Assembly: GCA_964564595.1 (NCBI GenBank)
Contig: CAZMCA010000001.1
Span: 1 to 64,000, forward strand
Source of the DNA: JBEVOS01 sp964564595
Lineage (GTDB): Bacteria; Pseudomonadota; Alphaproteobacteria; Caulobacterales; Aquidulcibacteraceae
DNA: 64,000 bases
Reading direction: 5' to 3'
How positions within the stretch are numbered: the stretch's first letter is position 1; each line of letters starts with the position of its first letter. Below the pieces are notes generated by a model. It searched no databases, was not told the origin of the DNA, and saw nothing but the letters and a program-made list of their open reading frames with translations. Below, one piece after another: positions 1 through 8,117 of this stretch. The position numbers and the translations under genes were made by a program.

Positions 1-414
1 GAAGAGGCGATCAAACGCCTCTTCACGCCGGAGTTCCGCAACCGCCTCGACGCCGTGATCCACTTCAACGGCCTTGCGCCGGAAGTTGTCCGCTCGGTCG
101 TGCAGAAGTTCATTCTGCAGCTCGAAGCGCAGCTCTCGGAGCGCAACGTGCAGATCGAGATCACGGATGCGGCCGCCGATTGGCTCGCGTCGCGCGGTCA
201 CGATGAAGCCTTCGGCGCACGCCCGCTCAACCGGATCATCCAGGAGCAGGTGAAAAAGCCCATGGCGGACGAACTCTTGTTCGGCGCGCTCAAGAACGGC
301 GGCCTGGTGAAGATCGACATCGATCCAGCCGACGATGAGAAACTGAAGTTCGCCTACTTCCCGGAGCAGCCCAAAGCCGCTCCCCCGGCCAGCAAAAAGC
401 CGGAACGGGCGTAG
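1..414 (+). CDS. clpA: ATP-dependent Clp protease ATP-binding subunit ClpA, C-terminal part
   Basis: This is the 3' end of a Clp/Hsp100 AAA+ unfoldase; the gene enters from the left edge, so only about 137 residues are present. The frame is open from base 1 and reads EEAIKRLFTPEFRNRLD, the end of the second AAA+ domain, followed by the C-terminal small domain with the FGARPLNR motif (sensor-2 arginine region) and IIQEQVKKPMADELL. ClpA pairs with the ClpP peptidase in the cytoplasm to unfold and degrade proteins. The protein ends in a short Pro/Ala/Lys tail. A strong intrinsic terminator follows within 25 bases. ClpA is preferred over ClpB because the small domain is short and lacks the ClpB-type tail, but the diagnostic N-terminus is off the window. 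Confidence 0.9.
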   Translation, partial: EEAIKRLFTPEFRNRLDAVIHFNGLAPEVVRSVVQKFILQLEAQLSERNVQIEITDAAADWLASRGHDEAFGARPLNRIIQEQVKKPMADELLFGALKNGGLVKIDIDPADDEKLKFAYFPEQPKAAPPASKKPERA

Positions 415-435
415 GCGCCTTATAGCTTGAAGTGG

Positions 436-470
436 AACGGGGCGGTCGCAAGATCGCCCCGTTTTGCTTT
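436..470 (+). terminator. intrinsic terminator of clpA
   Basis: A 12-bp stem (436-447 with 452-463, one G-T pair) closes a GCAA tetraloop and runs into a T-rich tract (462-470). It lies just after the clpA stop. Most of it is repeated after the next gene. Confidence 0.85.
441..468 (+). repeat. 28-nt direct repeat, copy 1 (terminator core)
   Basis: The 28 bases 441-468 recur without mismatch at 1199-1226. Both copies contain the GCAA-loop hairpin core and the TTTTGCT tail, and each precedes one of two paralogous secreted-protein genes, which suggests the terminator was duplicated with the gene. Confidence 0.85.
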
Positions 471-551
471 TGCGGCACGGTGAACGAACGCACATCAACG
501 TGCGCTGGATGCATGGTATCGCTCGCTGAGAACACTTGAGGATTTCCGGGC

Positions 552-1190
552 ATGCGATGGATTTGTCTTGCGTTGCTTGTGATGCTGCCTTCCGCTGCGT
601 TAGCGCAGCAGGCGCCCAGCTTCGAAGATGCGGCGCGTGGGCACGTTGCTTTCTATGACCAGCTGTTGATTCCGGATTGTGTCGGAAACGACCGTGCTTT
701 GAGGCGCGTAGGCGGCAGCGAAAGCAACTACGCGGTGCGAGGTGACCGCGACACGAGGGCCCAAGGCATTCGCATCTATCGCGAGCGGTACGAGGCCACG
801 GGGTGTCGTGCTCCGCCGCGCGCTCACAACGTACAAGTCTTCTCGGGGCCCTCTGCACCGAACGGTGTGGTGTCGTTGCTGCCGCCTGGCGATACCGCAA
901 TCACCTCCGGTGTGATGCGCGATGTCATGATTCAGATATTCCCAATGCTCATGGGCGCACGTCATCCAGGTTGCACAGCGAGCACCGGCAACGGCCGTCC
1001 GATCATAGTTGTGACGGGTACGCGGATTGTCGAGGGAACACCCTACACGGCAAATGCCAGTTGGACCGAGCAATGGGATTGGGAGGCCTGCGGCGTGCGG
1101 GATTCAACGCCCATCACGTTCACATTTGATGGCGAAGGCGTTCGAATGGTCGCCTCAACCACAATGGCTGGGGCCGCCTCCAACCCGTAG
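552..1190 (+). CDS. secreted hypothetical protein, paralogue of the next gene
   Basis: A 212-residue protein of unknown function. It starts with a clear Sec signal peptide (MRWICLALLVMLPSAALAQQ, cleavage after ALA), so it is probably periplasmic or exported. The mature part contains cysteines near IPDCVGND, ATGCRAPP, HPGCTAS and WEACGVRD, and the motif YRERYEATGCRAPPRAHNV. The same pattern (YRATGCGRAPRRHNVEVL, FPGCAPT, FDACGARG) occurs in the following gene, so the two are paralogues with conserved cysteines that may form disulphides. A weak purine-rich site (gagga) lies about 10 bases before the ATG. I recognise no domain family. Confidence 0.8.
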   Translation: MRWICLALLVMLPSAALAQQAPSFEDAARGHVAFYDQLLIPDCVGNDRALRRVGGSESNYAVRGDRDTRAQGIRIYRERYEATGCRAPPRAHNVQVFSGPSAPNGVVSLLPPGDTAITSGVMRDVMIQIFPMLMGARHPGCTASTGNGRPIIVVTGTRIVEGTPYTANASWTEQWDWEACGVRDSTPITFTFDGEGVRMVASTTMAGAASNP

Positions 1191-1198
1191 GACAAAGC

Positions 1199-1226
1199 GG
1201 CGGTCGCAAGATCGCCCCGTTTTGCT
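1199..1226 (+). repeat. 28-nt direct repeat, copy 2 (decayed terminator)
   Basis: Identical to 441-468. Here the lower stem carries a C-C mismatch because the left flank differs, so the hairpin is weaker than copy 1, but the GCAA loop, the upper stem and the T-run are kept. It may still terminate the preceding gene. Confidence 0.75.
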
Positions 1227-1240
1227 GTTGGGAGAGGGCC

Positions 1241-2089
1241 ATGAGACTTCCAACACTTGCCCTAGCTTTGGCGCTGCTGAGTTCCGGTCCCGCGGCGCTC
1301 GCACAAACGAGCGACGCGCCCGTCGCGCGCCGTCCCGCGCCAGCGACGGCGGCGCCAGCGACGTCTGCAGCTACGCCGCGGACCAGCACGACGCCACGAC
1401 CGAGCACGTCGGGCGCTACGACGGCGCCGCGGGCAGGCGCTGCTGGCGCAACGAGCGCCTCGCGGCCGGCCAGTGTTGGCTCTACGGGCGCTCGCGCCGC
1501 GGCCGCCAGCACGCCGCCCACGGCACAGGCCGTGCGGCTGCCGATCGCTGCGCTAGAGACATCCGTGTTTGGCGCGTGCGCGCAGAACGATCTCGCGATC
1601 ACGCGTGTGAGCGGCGGGCCTGTCGAGCCGCGCATGCGCGTCGAGCGGCAGATGCGCGACGGCGGCGTTCGCATGCAGCGTTATGTCTACCGCGCGACGG
1701 GCTGCGGCCGCGCCCCGCGCCGCCACAATGTCGAGGTCCTTCAACACGAAGGCCTGCCCGACGCCGCGTTCGCGCTGCCGATGGGAACGACCGCCGCCAC
1801 GCGCCTCATTCTCCAGAGCGTGTACGGCCAGATATTCACGCCGATGATGCGCGAGCGTTTCCCCGGCTGCGCCCCAACGCAGCTCAAAATCCTCGACACC
1901 TCCATCGCGCGCGGCGCGCCCTTCACCGCCGGCGGCGCGTGGACGGAGAATTGGCGCTTCGATGCATGCGGCGCGCGCGGCGTAGCGGAGCTGACATTCG
2001 CCTATGATGGCGATGGCGTGCGTCTCACCGCAAACGTGCCCGCGATTACGCCTGCGCCAGCCGGCGCAACACCGGCGCCGAGGCCCTAG
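1241..2089 (+). CDS. secreted hypothetical protein with Ala/Thr/Pro linker, paralogue of the previous gene
   Basis: A 282-residue protein. A signal peptide (MRLPTLALALALLSSGPAALAQ) is followed by a low-complexity linker of about 70 residues rich in Ala, Thr, Ser, Pro and Arg, and then by a C-terminal domain that matches the preceding gene in layout and in its cysteine positions (CAQND, ATGCGRAPRRHNVEVL, FPGCAPT, FDACGARG). The linker is missing from the paralogue, so it is probably a later insertion that spaces the domain from the membrane or wall. The ATG is preceded by gggagagg. The stop codon overlaps the stop of the convergent HIT gene at a CTAG. Function is unknown. Confidence 0.8.
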   Translation: MRLPTLALALALLSSGPAALAQTSDAPVARRPAPATAAPATSAATPRTSTTPRPSTSGATTAPRAGAAGATSASRPASVGSTGARAAAASTPPTAQAVRLPIAALETSVFGACAQNDLAITRVSGGPVEPRMRVERQMRDGGVRMQRYVYRATGCGRAPRRHNVEVLQHEGLPDAAFALPMGTTAATRLILQSVYGQIFTPMMRERFPGCAPTQLKILDTSIARGAPFTAGGAWTENWRFDACGARGVAELTFAYDGDGVRLTANVPAITPAPAGATPAPRP

Positions 2090-2523
2090 CGGATCGCGGC
2101 GGCGATCTGATCGGCCAACGCGCGCAGTTCAGTCACGTCAGCTTGTTTGCCCGCCGCGTGCGGGCGCTCGGCCGCGCCTTGCCAGATCGGATAGATGTGG
2201 AAGTGCAGGTGATAGATCGTCTGCCCAGAGGCCGCCCCGTTGAACGTCATCACGCGCACGCCATCGGGCTTGAGCCCCTCGGCGACGGCGCGCGTAACCT
2301 TCTGCACGCGCTGCATGTAGGCGCCCATGCGCTCGGGAGGCAGCTCGATGAAGTTGCGCGCCTGCACCGCCTTGGGGATCACCAGCGTGTGGCCGCGCAC
2401 TTGCGGGAAAATGTCCATGAACGAGAGCGCTTCGTCGTCCTCATAGACCTTCACGGCCGGCGCTTCCCCGCGCAGAATCTTGGCGAAGATGTTGGCGTCG
2501 TCGTAGGTTCCGTAGAGGCTCAT
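2086..2523 (-). CDS. HIT family nucleotide-binding protein
   Basis: A 145-residue histidine-triad protein, normal length for the family. The HIT motif HLHFHI lies at residues 105-110, preceded by the conserved GHTLVIPK strand (44-51) and FNGAASGQTIYHLH. HIT enzymes of the HINT branch hydrolyse adenylated or guanylated nucleotides (for example AMP-lysine phosphoramidates) in the cytoplasm; the substrate of this one cannot be told from sequence. It stands alone on the minus strand and its stop overlaps that of the secreted protein on the other strand by four bases. Confidence 0.9.
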   Translation of the reverse strand: MSLYGTYDDANIFAKILRGEAPAVKVYEDDEALSFMDIFPQVRGHTLVIPKAVQARNFIELPPERMGAYMQRVQKVTRAVAEGLKPDGVRVMTFNGAASGQTIYHLHFHIYPIWQGAAERPHAAGKQADVTELRALADQIAAAIR

Positions 2524-2578
2524 CGGTCGCTCCTCGTCTGAGCGCGACCCTAACGGCGGCTCGGAGCGCCGAGAAGGG

Positions 2579-3151
2579 CTAGCGTTTCAAGAACGCGGCG
2601 CCGCGCGGCGAGAGGCGGTAGCCAACTTCGAGGCTTTCGGTCAGCCCAAGTTCTTTCAGTTTCCTCACATCGCGCTTGAAGGCGAGCGTCTCCCGCCCGA
2701 ACGCTTCGGCGAGATCCGGCGCGCGCTTGCCAGGGTGCTTTGCGATCGCAGCCAGCGTCGCGCGTGTCCAAGGCCCGGTTCGGCTCGTTTCATCCATCCG
2801 GTCGAGTTTGGCGGTGAGCGCGGCGCGTTCTTCAGCGCTGAGCGCGGCCTTCGCGCGCAGCGCGATCCGCGGATCGGCGCCGCCGGGCTTGATCGCGATG
2901 CGGTAGAGGTCGCCCTCGGCGCGCGAATCGAGTTCCGCAAGCAAGGCGGAGACGCTCTCATAGCCCGCCTTGCGCGCGTCGGAGGCGGTGATGGCGCTGC
3001 GCGCGATGCGCTCGACCCTTTCGATCTTGAGGACCCCGATCTGGGTGCGCAGCTCGCCGCCAGCTTTCACGGTCGGGCGTGTCCACCGCCGGAACTGCAG
3101 CGTGATCTCGCCCGTCTTCACGCGCGCGAGCACCGCGCCTTTGATGAGCAT
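2579..3151 (-). CDS. ASCH/PUA-like domain protein with C-terminal winged-helix-like region
   Basis: A 190-residue protein. The first 70 residues (MLIKGAVLARVKTGEITLQF, RRWTRPTVKAGGELRT, IGVLKIERVERI) resemble ASCH/PUA-type beta-barrels, which are thought to bind RNA or nucleotides. Residues from about 120 onward (TRATLAAIAKHPGKRAPDLA, REDVRKL-like helices, SLEVGYRLSPRGAAFL) look like a winged-helix DNA-binding fold. The pairing suggests a nucleic-acid-linked regulatory role, but this is inference. It begins one base into the end of the preceding FemAB-like gene, so both are probably co-transcribed. Confidence 0.65.
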   Translation of the reverse strand: MLIKGAVLARVKTGEITLQFRRWTRPTVKAGGELRTQIGVLKIERVERIARSAITASDARKAGYESVSALLAELDSRAEGDLYRIAIKPGGADPRIALRAKAALSAEERAALTAKLDRMDETSRTGPWTRATLAAIAKHPGKRAPDLAEAFGRETLAFKRDVRKLKELGLTESLEVGYRLSPRGAAFLKR

Positions 3152-4311
3152 CAGCCGCCCTTCTTAAAGGGCGTGTGCTCATCGAGCGCCTCGATCTCCT
3201 CGATCATCGCGGGTGTTTCGCTCTTGAGATAATGCGCGACGGCGTCCCGAAGGCCCTCATGCGCGATCCAGTGCGCCGAGTGCGTGGCCGTCGGTGCGTA
3301 GCCCCGCGCCAGCTTGTGCTGGCCTTGTGCGCCGGCCTCGACGCGCTTCAGCCCAAGCTCGATCGCGAGTTCGATGGCTTGGTAATAGCAGAGCTCGAAG
3401 TGCAGAAACTCGACGTGCCGCACGCAGCCCCAATAGCGCCCAAACAAGGTATCGCCGCCGAGGAAGTTGAGCGCGGAGGCGATCGGCGTTCCATTCTGAT
3501 CGGCAATGAAGAGCACGATGTTGTCCGCCATCCGATCGCCGATGAGGTGGAAGAAATCGCGATTGAGATAGGGGCTGCCCCATTTGCGCGAGCCGGTGTC
3601 CATGTAGCAGCGGAAGAAGAAGTCCCAATCCGCTGGCTTGATATCGTCGCCACGCAGGCGCCGGACGGTGAGCCCGTCGAGTGCGCGGGCGCGCTCCTTG
3701 CGGATGTTCTTGCGCTTCTGCGACGAGAGCGCCGCGAGGAAGTCCGCGAACGTCGCGTAGCCATCGTTGTACCAGTGATATTGCACGCCGGTTCGCAGCA
3801 AGAGGCCAAGCGCGCCCAGGCGCTCGGCTTGTTGCGGCTCGACGAACGTAAGGTGGAGCGATGACGCACGCGCACGGCGGGTGAGCGTCACGGCGGCGTT
3901 GATGAGCGCCGCCTCAATGCGCGCATCATCCGTCAGCACGCGGCGGCCGGTCGCCGGGGTGAACGGAACGGCGCATTGCAGCTTCGGATAGTAGCGCCCG
4001 CCGGCGCGGTGCAACGCATCCGCCCAGGAATGGTCGAACACGTATTCGCCTTGCGAGTGGTGCTTCACATAGAGCGGCATCACGCCAGCGAGCGCGCCGC
4101 CATCGCTGCGCGCGATCAGGTGCGCCGGCGTCCAGCCCTCTTCGGCGCTGGCGCATTCAGTCGCCTCCAGCGCTTCGAGAAAATCCCAACACAGGAAGGG
4201 GTCGAACGGACGGTCAGGCGGATTGGCGAGCGCGTCCCAGGCTTCGCGCGGAACGTCCGACAGCTTGTCGGCAATATCGACGCGGACAGTTGCGCCGCCG
4301 TCGTCAGCCAT
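3151..4311 (-). CDS. FemAB/GNAT-like acyltransferase (DUF482-type)
   Basis: A 386-residue protein of the GNAT-fold family related to FemAB and often annotated as DUF482 or peptidogalycan biosynthesis protein. Typical segments are PFLCWDFLEALEATECASAE near residue 38, PLYVKHHSQGEYVFDHSWAD near 79, FNFLGG-type strand SALNFLGGDTLFGRYWGC near 275, and the C-terminal EAGAQGQHKLARGYAPTATH. FemAB relatives move amino-acyl or acyl groups onto cell-envelope precursors, but no substrate is known for this branch. It overlaps the gene on either side by one base, so it belongs to a tight minus-strand operon with the RidA-like and ASCH-like genes. Confidence 0.8.
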   Translation of the reverse strand: MADDGGATVRVDIADKLSDVPREAWDALANPPDRPFDPFLCWDFLEALEATECASAEEGWTPAHLIARSDGGALAGVMPLYVKHHSQGEYVFDHSWADALHRAGGRYYPKLQCAVPFTPATGRRVLTDDARIEAALINAAVTLTRRARASSLHLTFVEPQQAERLGALGLLLRTGVQYHWYNDGYATFADFLAALSSQKRKNIRKERARALDGLTVRRLRGDDIKPADWDFFFRCYMDTGSRKWGSPYLNRDFFHLIGDRMADNIVLFIADQNGTPIASALNFLGGDTLFGRYWGCVRHVEFLHFELCYYQAIELAIELGLKRVEAGAQGQHKLARGYAPTATHSAHWIAHEGLRDAVAHYLKSETPAMIEEIEALDEHTPFKKGG

Positions 4312-4775
4312 CAGGCGATCTCGAACACGCCATCGGCCTCGACCGCAAAGCCGAGCGGCAGATTGGCCACGCCCACAGCAGAGCGCGCGTGGCGGCCCGC
4401 ATCACCGAACACTTGCACCATGAGATCGGAACAGCCGTTCATCACTGCAGGGATAGGATCGAAATCGGGCGCCACGTTGACGAACCCGTTGATCTTCACA
4501 ACGCGCACGACGCGGTCGAGATCGCCGCCGCATGCGCTGCGCACCTGCGCGAGCAGATTGAGCCCACAGAGCGCGGCCGCTTCCTTGCCGTCCTCAAGAT
4601 CGAGATCGCCGCCGAGTTTGCCCTTGATGCCGCCCTTGGCGTCAACGCTAACTTGCCCGGAAATGTGCACGAGATTTCCCGCCGCGATCACGAACGGCAC
4701 GTAGGACGCGACGGGCGCCGGCGGCGTCGGCAAGGTGATCCCAAGTTCGCTCAAGCGCGCGTCGATCCGGCCCAT
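4311..4775 (-). CDS. RidA/YjgF family protein
   Basis: A 154-residue member of the RidA (YjgF/YER057c/UK114) family, of the slightly longer bacterial type. Diagnostic segments are GNLVHISGQVSVD near residue 52, the central KINGFVNVAPDFDPIPAV, and the C-terminal RHARSAVGVANLPLGFAVE. RidA proteins remove reactive enamine/imine intermediates made by PLP enzymes; many paralogues, including this longer type, have no proven substrate. The gene is followed without a gap by the FemAB-like gene, sharing one base, and is preceded by the P-loop kinase gene on the same strand. Confidence 0.85.
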   Translation of the reverse strand: MGRIDARLSELGITLPTPPAPVASYVPFVIAAGNLVHISGQVSVDAKGGIKGKLGGDLDLEDGKEAAALCGLNLLAQVRSACGGDLDRVVRVVKINGFVNVAPDFDPIPAVMNGCSDLMVQVFGDAGRHARSAVGVANLPLGFAVEADGVFEIA

Positions 4776-4823
4776 AGGAAGCCCCCCTCAGCGGCCTTTT
4801 TGTGCGCCCCTCCTGGCAGCGGA

Positions 4824-5405
4824 TCAAGCGATCCCGCGCCCCGCCACCAGGAAGTCGGCGCGCTCTTGGGGCTTGGTGGCCATGTAGAGCGCATCGCTGG
4901 GCAGGTAGAGGTTGGTCCAGTCGCCGGTGCGCACGTCGCCGTCGCGCGCCATCCGGGCCTGCATGAGCGTGGTTTCATCGCTTTCGACGAAGAATTTAAG
5001 GTCGAAGCATTCGACGAGTTCTGGATCGAGCGCGCCCGCGCCTTCGATGATGATCGGCTTGTCGCGCACCACGTAGCGCGGCTCGGGGCTCACGAAGCCG
5101 ATCTCCCAATCGTAGGGGTAGTAGAAGCACTGGCCCTCGTTGCGGAGCGCGCGCACGGCCGCGCGGAACTCTTCCCACCGCGAAAACGGAAACGGATAGG
5201 CGGGCTTGATGTCGTTCGGCCACGCATCGTGTGGCGCGACGAAATCATCGACTGCGATGAGACCGAAGCCAAACGTCTCGACGAGTTGCGCCGAGAGCGT
5301 CGACTTGCCCGCGAGCGGCAACCCGTCGATCGCGATCATGTCGGCGGAAAGGGGCAGCGTCTCCAAGAGCGCGCTGACTTGATCGAAGGTGAGCCGGTCT
5401 GACAT
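4824..5405 (-). CDS. P-loop kinase-like protein (uridine kinase-like)
   Basis: A 193-residue protein whose Walker A motif GLPLAGKST lies at residues 28-36. Downstream it has GLIAVDDFVAPHDAW, resembling the D-D-F substrate region of uridine or phosphoribulokinase-type kinases, and KPIIIEGAGALDPELVE, the Walker B-like strand. It probably phosphorylates a small molecule, but the substrate cannot be named. The chosen ATG at 5405 matches the start of the homologous region and lies 8 bases after the dinB stop; the frame stays open further upstream only inside dinB. Likely in one operon with dinB and the RidA-like gene. Confidence 0.75.
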   Translation of the reverse strand: MSDRLTFDQVSALLETLPLSADMIAIDGLPLAGKSTLSAQLVETFGFGLIAVDDFVAPHDAWPNDIKPAYPFPFSRWEEFRAAVRALRNEGQCFYYPYDWEIGFVSPEPRYVVRDKPIIIEGAGALDPELVECFDLKFFVESDETTLMQARMARDGDVRTGDWTNLYLPSDALYMATKPQERADFLVAGRGIA

Positions 5406-5413
5406 GGCTTGGT

Positions 5414-6676
5414 TCAATCGTCCTCGTGTTCGATTTTCAAGCCGCGCCCAGTCTTTACCGCATCGCGCCCGAAGCGGGCCCGGGCTTTGGCCATCGCGGC
5501 TTCGGCCGCGGCGCGCTTGGGCGTGCGCTCGTCCATGAGATCGCCGCGATCGGCGTCGGCGGCGGGCGAAAAATCGGCGAGACCGACGCCGATCAACCGG
5601 TAAGCGGCGCGCCCGTCGGCATCGGCCGCAAGGAGGGCCCGTGCTGTCTCGAAGATGCGTGAGGCGAGCAAGGTCGGCTCGCCAATCTGGCGGCGGCGCG
5701 TGATGGTCTTGAAGCTCGCCTCGCGCAGCTTCAGCGTCAGCGTGCGACCCGCAATATCGTCGGCGCGGCAGCGCATCGCCACCTTTTCGCACAGCGGCCA
5801 GAGCTGATCTTCGAGCGCCGCGACGTCTCGAATGTCTTCGAAAAACGTCGTTTCCGCCGACACGCTCTTGCGCTCGCCGAGCGGATCGACGCGGCGGTGG
5901 TCCTCGGCGATCGAGAGCGCGTAGAGCCGTTCGCCCCATTCGCCGAAGGCGCGCATCATGCGCTCGCGCCCGGCGTTACGAATGTCGCCCACGCTGCGCC
6001 AGCTGTGTTTGGCGAGCGCGGCGACGCCGGCGGGCCCAACGCCGGGCAACGTGCCGACGGGGCGCGGCGCCAGAAAATCCAACGCCTCAGCGCGCCCGAT
6101 CACGGCAAAGCCGCGCGGTTTATCGAGATCGGAGGCGGTTTTCGCCAGAAACTTGTTGAACGAAAGTCCAATCGAGACGGTGACGCGCCGCTCGGTCTCG
6201 ATGGCGTTTTGCAGCTTCACGAGACTCTGCACCGGCGGACCGCCGTGCAGCGCCTCGCAGCCCGTGAGGTCCATGAAAGCTTCGTCGATCGAAAGCGGCT
6301 CAACGGCGGGCGTTAGCTCCTGCATCATGCGCCGGATGATGCGCCCTTCCTCGACATAGGTGCTCATCCGCCCGCGTACGACGACGGCCTGCGGGCAGAG
6401 TTTCAGCGCCTTGAACATCGGCATCGCAGAGCGGACGCCGAAGGCGCGCGCGATGTAGCAGCATGTGGAAACGACGCCGCGCTTGCCGCCGCCGACGATC
6501 ACGGGTTTGCCCGCAAGGCTCGGATCGTCACGTTTTTCGATGGTGGCGTAGAACGCGTCGCAATCGAGGTGCGCGATCATCAGCCGCGTAAGCTCATCAT
6601 GCGCGAGCGGCTGCTCTTCGCCACACGCGCATGCGCCGTCCGTGCGCAGCTCCGCGCAGGCGCGGCAGATGATCAT
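5414..6676 (-). CDS. dinB: DNA polymerase IV (Y family) with cysteine-rich N-terminus
   Basis: A 420-residue translesion DNA polymerase. The catalytic palm is shown by AHLDCDAFYATIEKRDDPSL (first Asp at residue 38), GKRGVVSTCCYIARAFGVRS and SIDEAFMDLTG, followed by helix-hairpin-helix thumb residues GTLPGVGPAG and the little-finger domain. The first 35 residues carry CRAC and CACG (Cys 4, 7, 16, 18), a small zinc-ribbon-like addition that I know from many alphaproteobacterial DinB proteins. I chose the ATG at 6676 because that region is conserved and because it leaves 10 bases to the ROK gene; an earlier in-frame start would overlap it. Pol IV copies past damaged bases and is error-prone; no LexA box was identified. 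Confidence 0.92.
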   Translation of the reverse strand: MIICRACAELRTDGACACGEEQPLAHDELTRLMIAHLDCDAFYATIEKRDDPSLAGKPVIVGGGKRGVVSTCCYIARAFGVRSAMPMFKALKLCPQAVVVRGRMSTYVEEGRIIRRMMQELTPAVEPLSIDEAFMDLTGCEALHGGPPVQSLVKLQNAIETERRVTVSIGLSFNKFLAKTASDLDKPRGFAVIGRAEALDFLAPRPVGTLPGVGPAGVAALAKHSWRSVGDIRNAGRERMMRAFGEWGERLYALSIAEDHRRVDPLGERKSVSAETTFFEDIRDVAALEDQLWPLCEKVAMRCRADDIAGRTLTLKLREASFKTITRRRQIGEPTLLASRIFETARALLAADADGRAAYRLIGVGLADFSPAADADRGDLMDERTPKRAAAEAAMAKARARFGRDAVKTGRGLKIEHEDD

Positions 6677-6686
6677 CGCACGGCGC

Positions 6687-7592
6687 TCACGTTTCGCCCT
6701 CGGCCCACAACCACGCAGCGCCCCGCACGCCGGAGCTATCGCCGTGCACATTCTTCACGAGGCGAGTCTTGATCACGTCGGAAAACACGTAGGGCGGCAG
6801 CTTCGTGAATGTCGCTTCGTAGATTGCGGCGACATTGCTTAGTCCGCCGCCGAGCACGATCACGTCAGGATCAAGGATGTCCATCACGACGGCGAGCGCG
6901 CGTGCAAGGCGATCGGCGTGCAGATCCATGCATTGAAGCGCCTTGGCGTCGCCCGCCGCAGCGGCGGCGACGATCTCTTCGCCGCGCATTTTGCGCCCCA
7001 TCACGTCCGAGCCCCAGCGCGCGAGGCCTGAGCCAGAGAGCCAGGTCTCCAAGCAGAGCGGGCGCCCGCACCAGCACGTCACGGACTTGCTTTCGTCTGC
7101 GCTCGGCCAGGGCAGGGGAATGTGCCCCCACTCGCCGCCGATGCCGTTGACGCCCTCGATCAACCGCCCGTCCACCACCACGCCGCCGCCGCAGCCTGTG
7201 CCGAGGATGACGCCGAACACGACTTTCGCGCCCGCGCCCGCGCCGTCCGTCGCTTCCGAGAGCGCAAAGCAATTGGCGTCGTTCGCAACGCGCACGGGGC
7301 GGCCGAGCGCGGCCTTAAGGTCCTCGAAGAAGGGCTGATCGTTGAGCCAGACGGAGTTGGAGTTCCGCACCCGCCCCGTGGCGGGCGAGAGCGAGCCCGG
7401 CATGCCGACGCCGACCGGGCGGCCCTGCGCGCCAGCGTCGTCTTCGACCTTTGAGACCAATGCGGAGACCGCCTCCAGTGCGCCCCGGTAGTTCCCGGGG
7501 TTCGCCACGCGCGCCCGCGTCATGACTTCGCCACGGGAATCGAGGACCACCGCTTCGATCTTGGTGCCGCCGAAATCCACGCCGATTCGCAT
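6687..7592 (-). CDS. ROK family sugar kinase (fructokinase-like)
   Basis: A 301-residue ROK protein of standard length for a sugar kinase (no N-terminal DNA-binding domain). The phosphate-binding motif DFGGTKIE is at residues 6-13, VANDANCFALSEA holds the catalytic Asp region, GTGCGGGVVVDG is the second phosphate loop, and the ROK zinc motif is CWCGRPLCLETWLSG. These enzymes phosphorylate hexoses at C6 with ATP, and sequence style (VGVGMPGSL, NSNSVWLND) fits the Mak-type fructokinase/glucokinase group. It is the first gene of the minus-strand run that continues into dinB, and is divergent from divK. Confidence 0.87.
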   Translation of the reverse strand: MRIGVDFGGTKIEAVVLDSRGEVMTRARVANPGNYRGALEAVSALVSKVEDDAGAQGRPVGVGMPGSLSPATGRVRNSNSVWLNDQPFFEDLKAALGRPVRVANDANCFALSEATDGAGAGAKVVFGVILGTGCGGGVVVDGRLIEGVNGIGGEWGHIPLPWPSADESKSVTCWCGRPLCLETWLSGSGLARWGSDVMGRKMRGEEIVAAAAAGDAKALQCMDLHADRLARALAVVMDILDPDVIVLGGGLSNVAAIYEATFTKLPPYVFSDVIKTRLVKNVHGDSSGVRGAAWLWAEGET

Positions 7593-7751
7593 GTTTTGCC
7601 TCAGTCAGCCGGATTCAGCGGAAATCGTTGACGTCCGGCAAGGTATGTGGAGCCCTCACAAAAGACTTGTTAAGGCCTCAGGCGGTATGAAGCGGCAGGG
7701 GTTCCCGCGGCTCAAGGCCGTTCGCCATGCTGTGGGGCAGGATCGGGCGTG

Positions 7752-8117
7752 ATGGCCAAGACGGTTCTCATCGTTGAAGACAACGAGCTGAACATGCGGC
7801 TGTTCAACGACCTGTTGGAAGCCTTCGGCTACCGTACGGTCAAGACGCGCGATGGCCGCCAGGCGCTGCCGCTGGCCCGCGAGCACAAGCCCGATCTGAT
7901 CATCATGGACATCCAGCTGCCGGAAATTTCCGGGCTCGATGTCACCAAGCTGTTGAAAGAAGACGCGCAGCTGAAGTCGATCCCCGTGGTTGCGGTCACG
8001 GCGTTCGCGATGCGCGGCGATGAGCAGAAGATCCGCGCCGGCGGCTGCGACGCTTATCTCTCCAAGCCCATTTCCGTGACGACCTTCCTCGACACTGTTC
8101 GCAGGTTTATCGGCTGA
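7752..8117 (+). CDS. divK: cell-cycle response regulator DivK
   Basis: A 121-residue single-domain receiver. The phospho-acceptor is Asp53 (LIIMDIQLP), the acidic pocket is VEDNE near residues 8-12, and the conserved Lys is in LSKPIS. The core EDNELNMRLFNDLLEA and the downstream pleD gene identify it as DivK, the essential diffusible regulator that, phosphorylated by DivJ and dephosphorylated by PleC, controls the DivL-CckA-CtrA pathway in Caulobacterales. The ATG at 7752 is preferred over an adjacent upstream GTG (7749) because it gives the usual DivK N-terminus. The stop codon overlaps the pleD start (TGATG), so the two are translationally coupled. Confidence 0.95.
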   Translation: MAKTVLIVEDNELNMRLFNDLLEAFGYRTVKTRDGRQALPLAREHKPDLIIMDIQLPEISGLDVTKLLKEDAQLKSIPVVAVTAFAMRGDEQKIRAGGCDAYLSKPISVTTFLDTVRRFIG

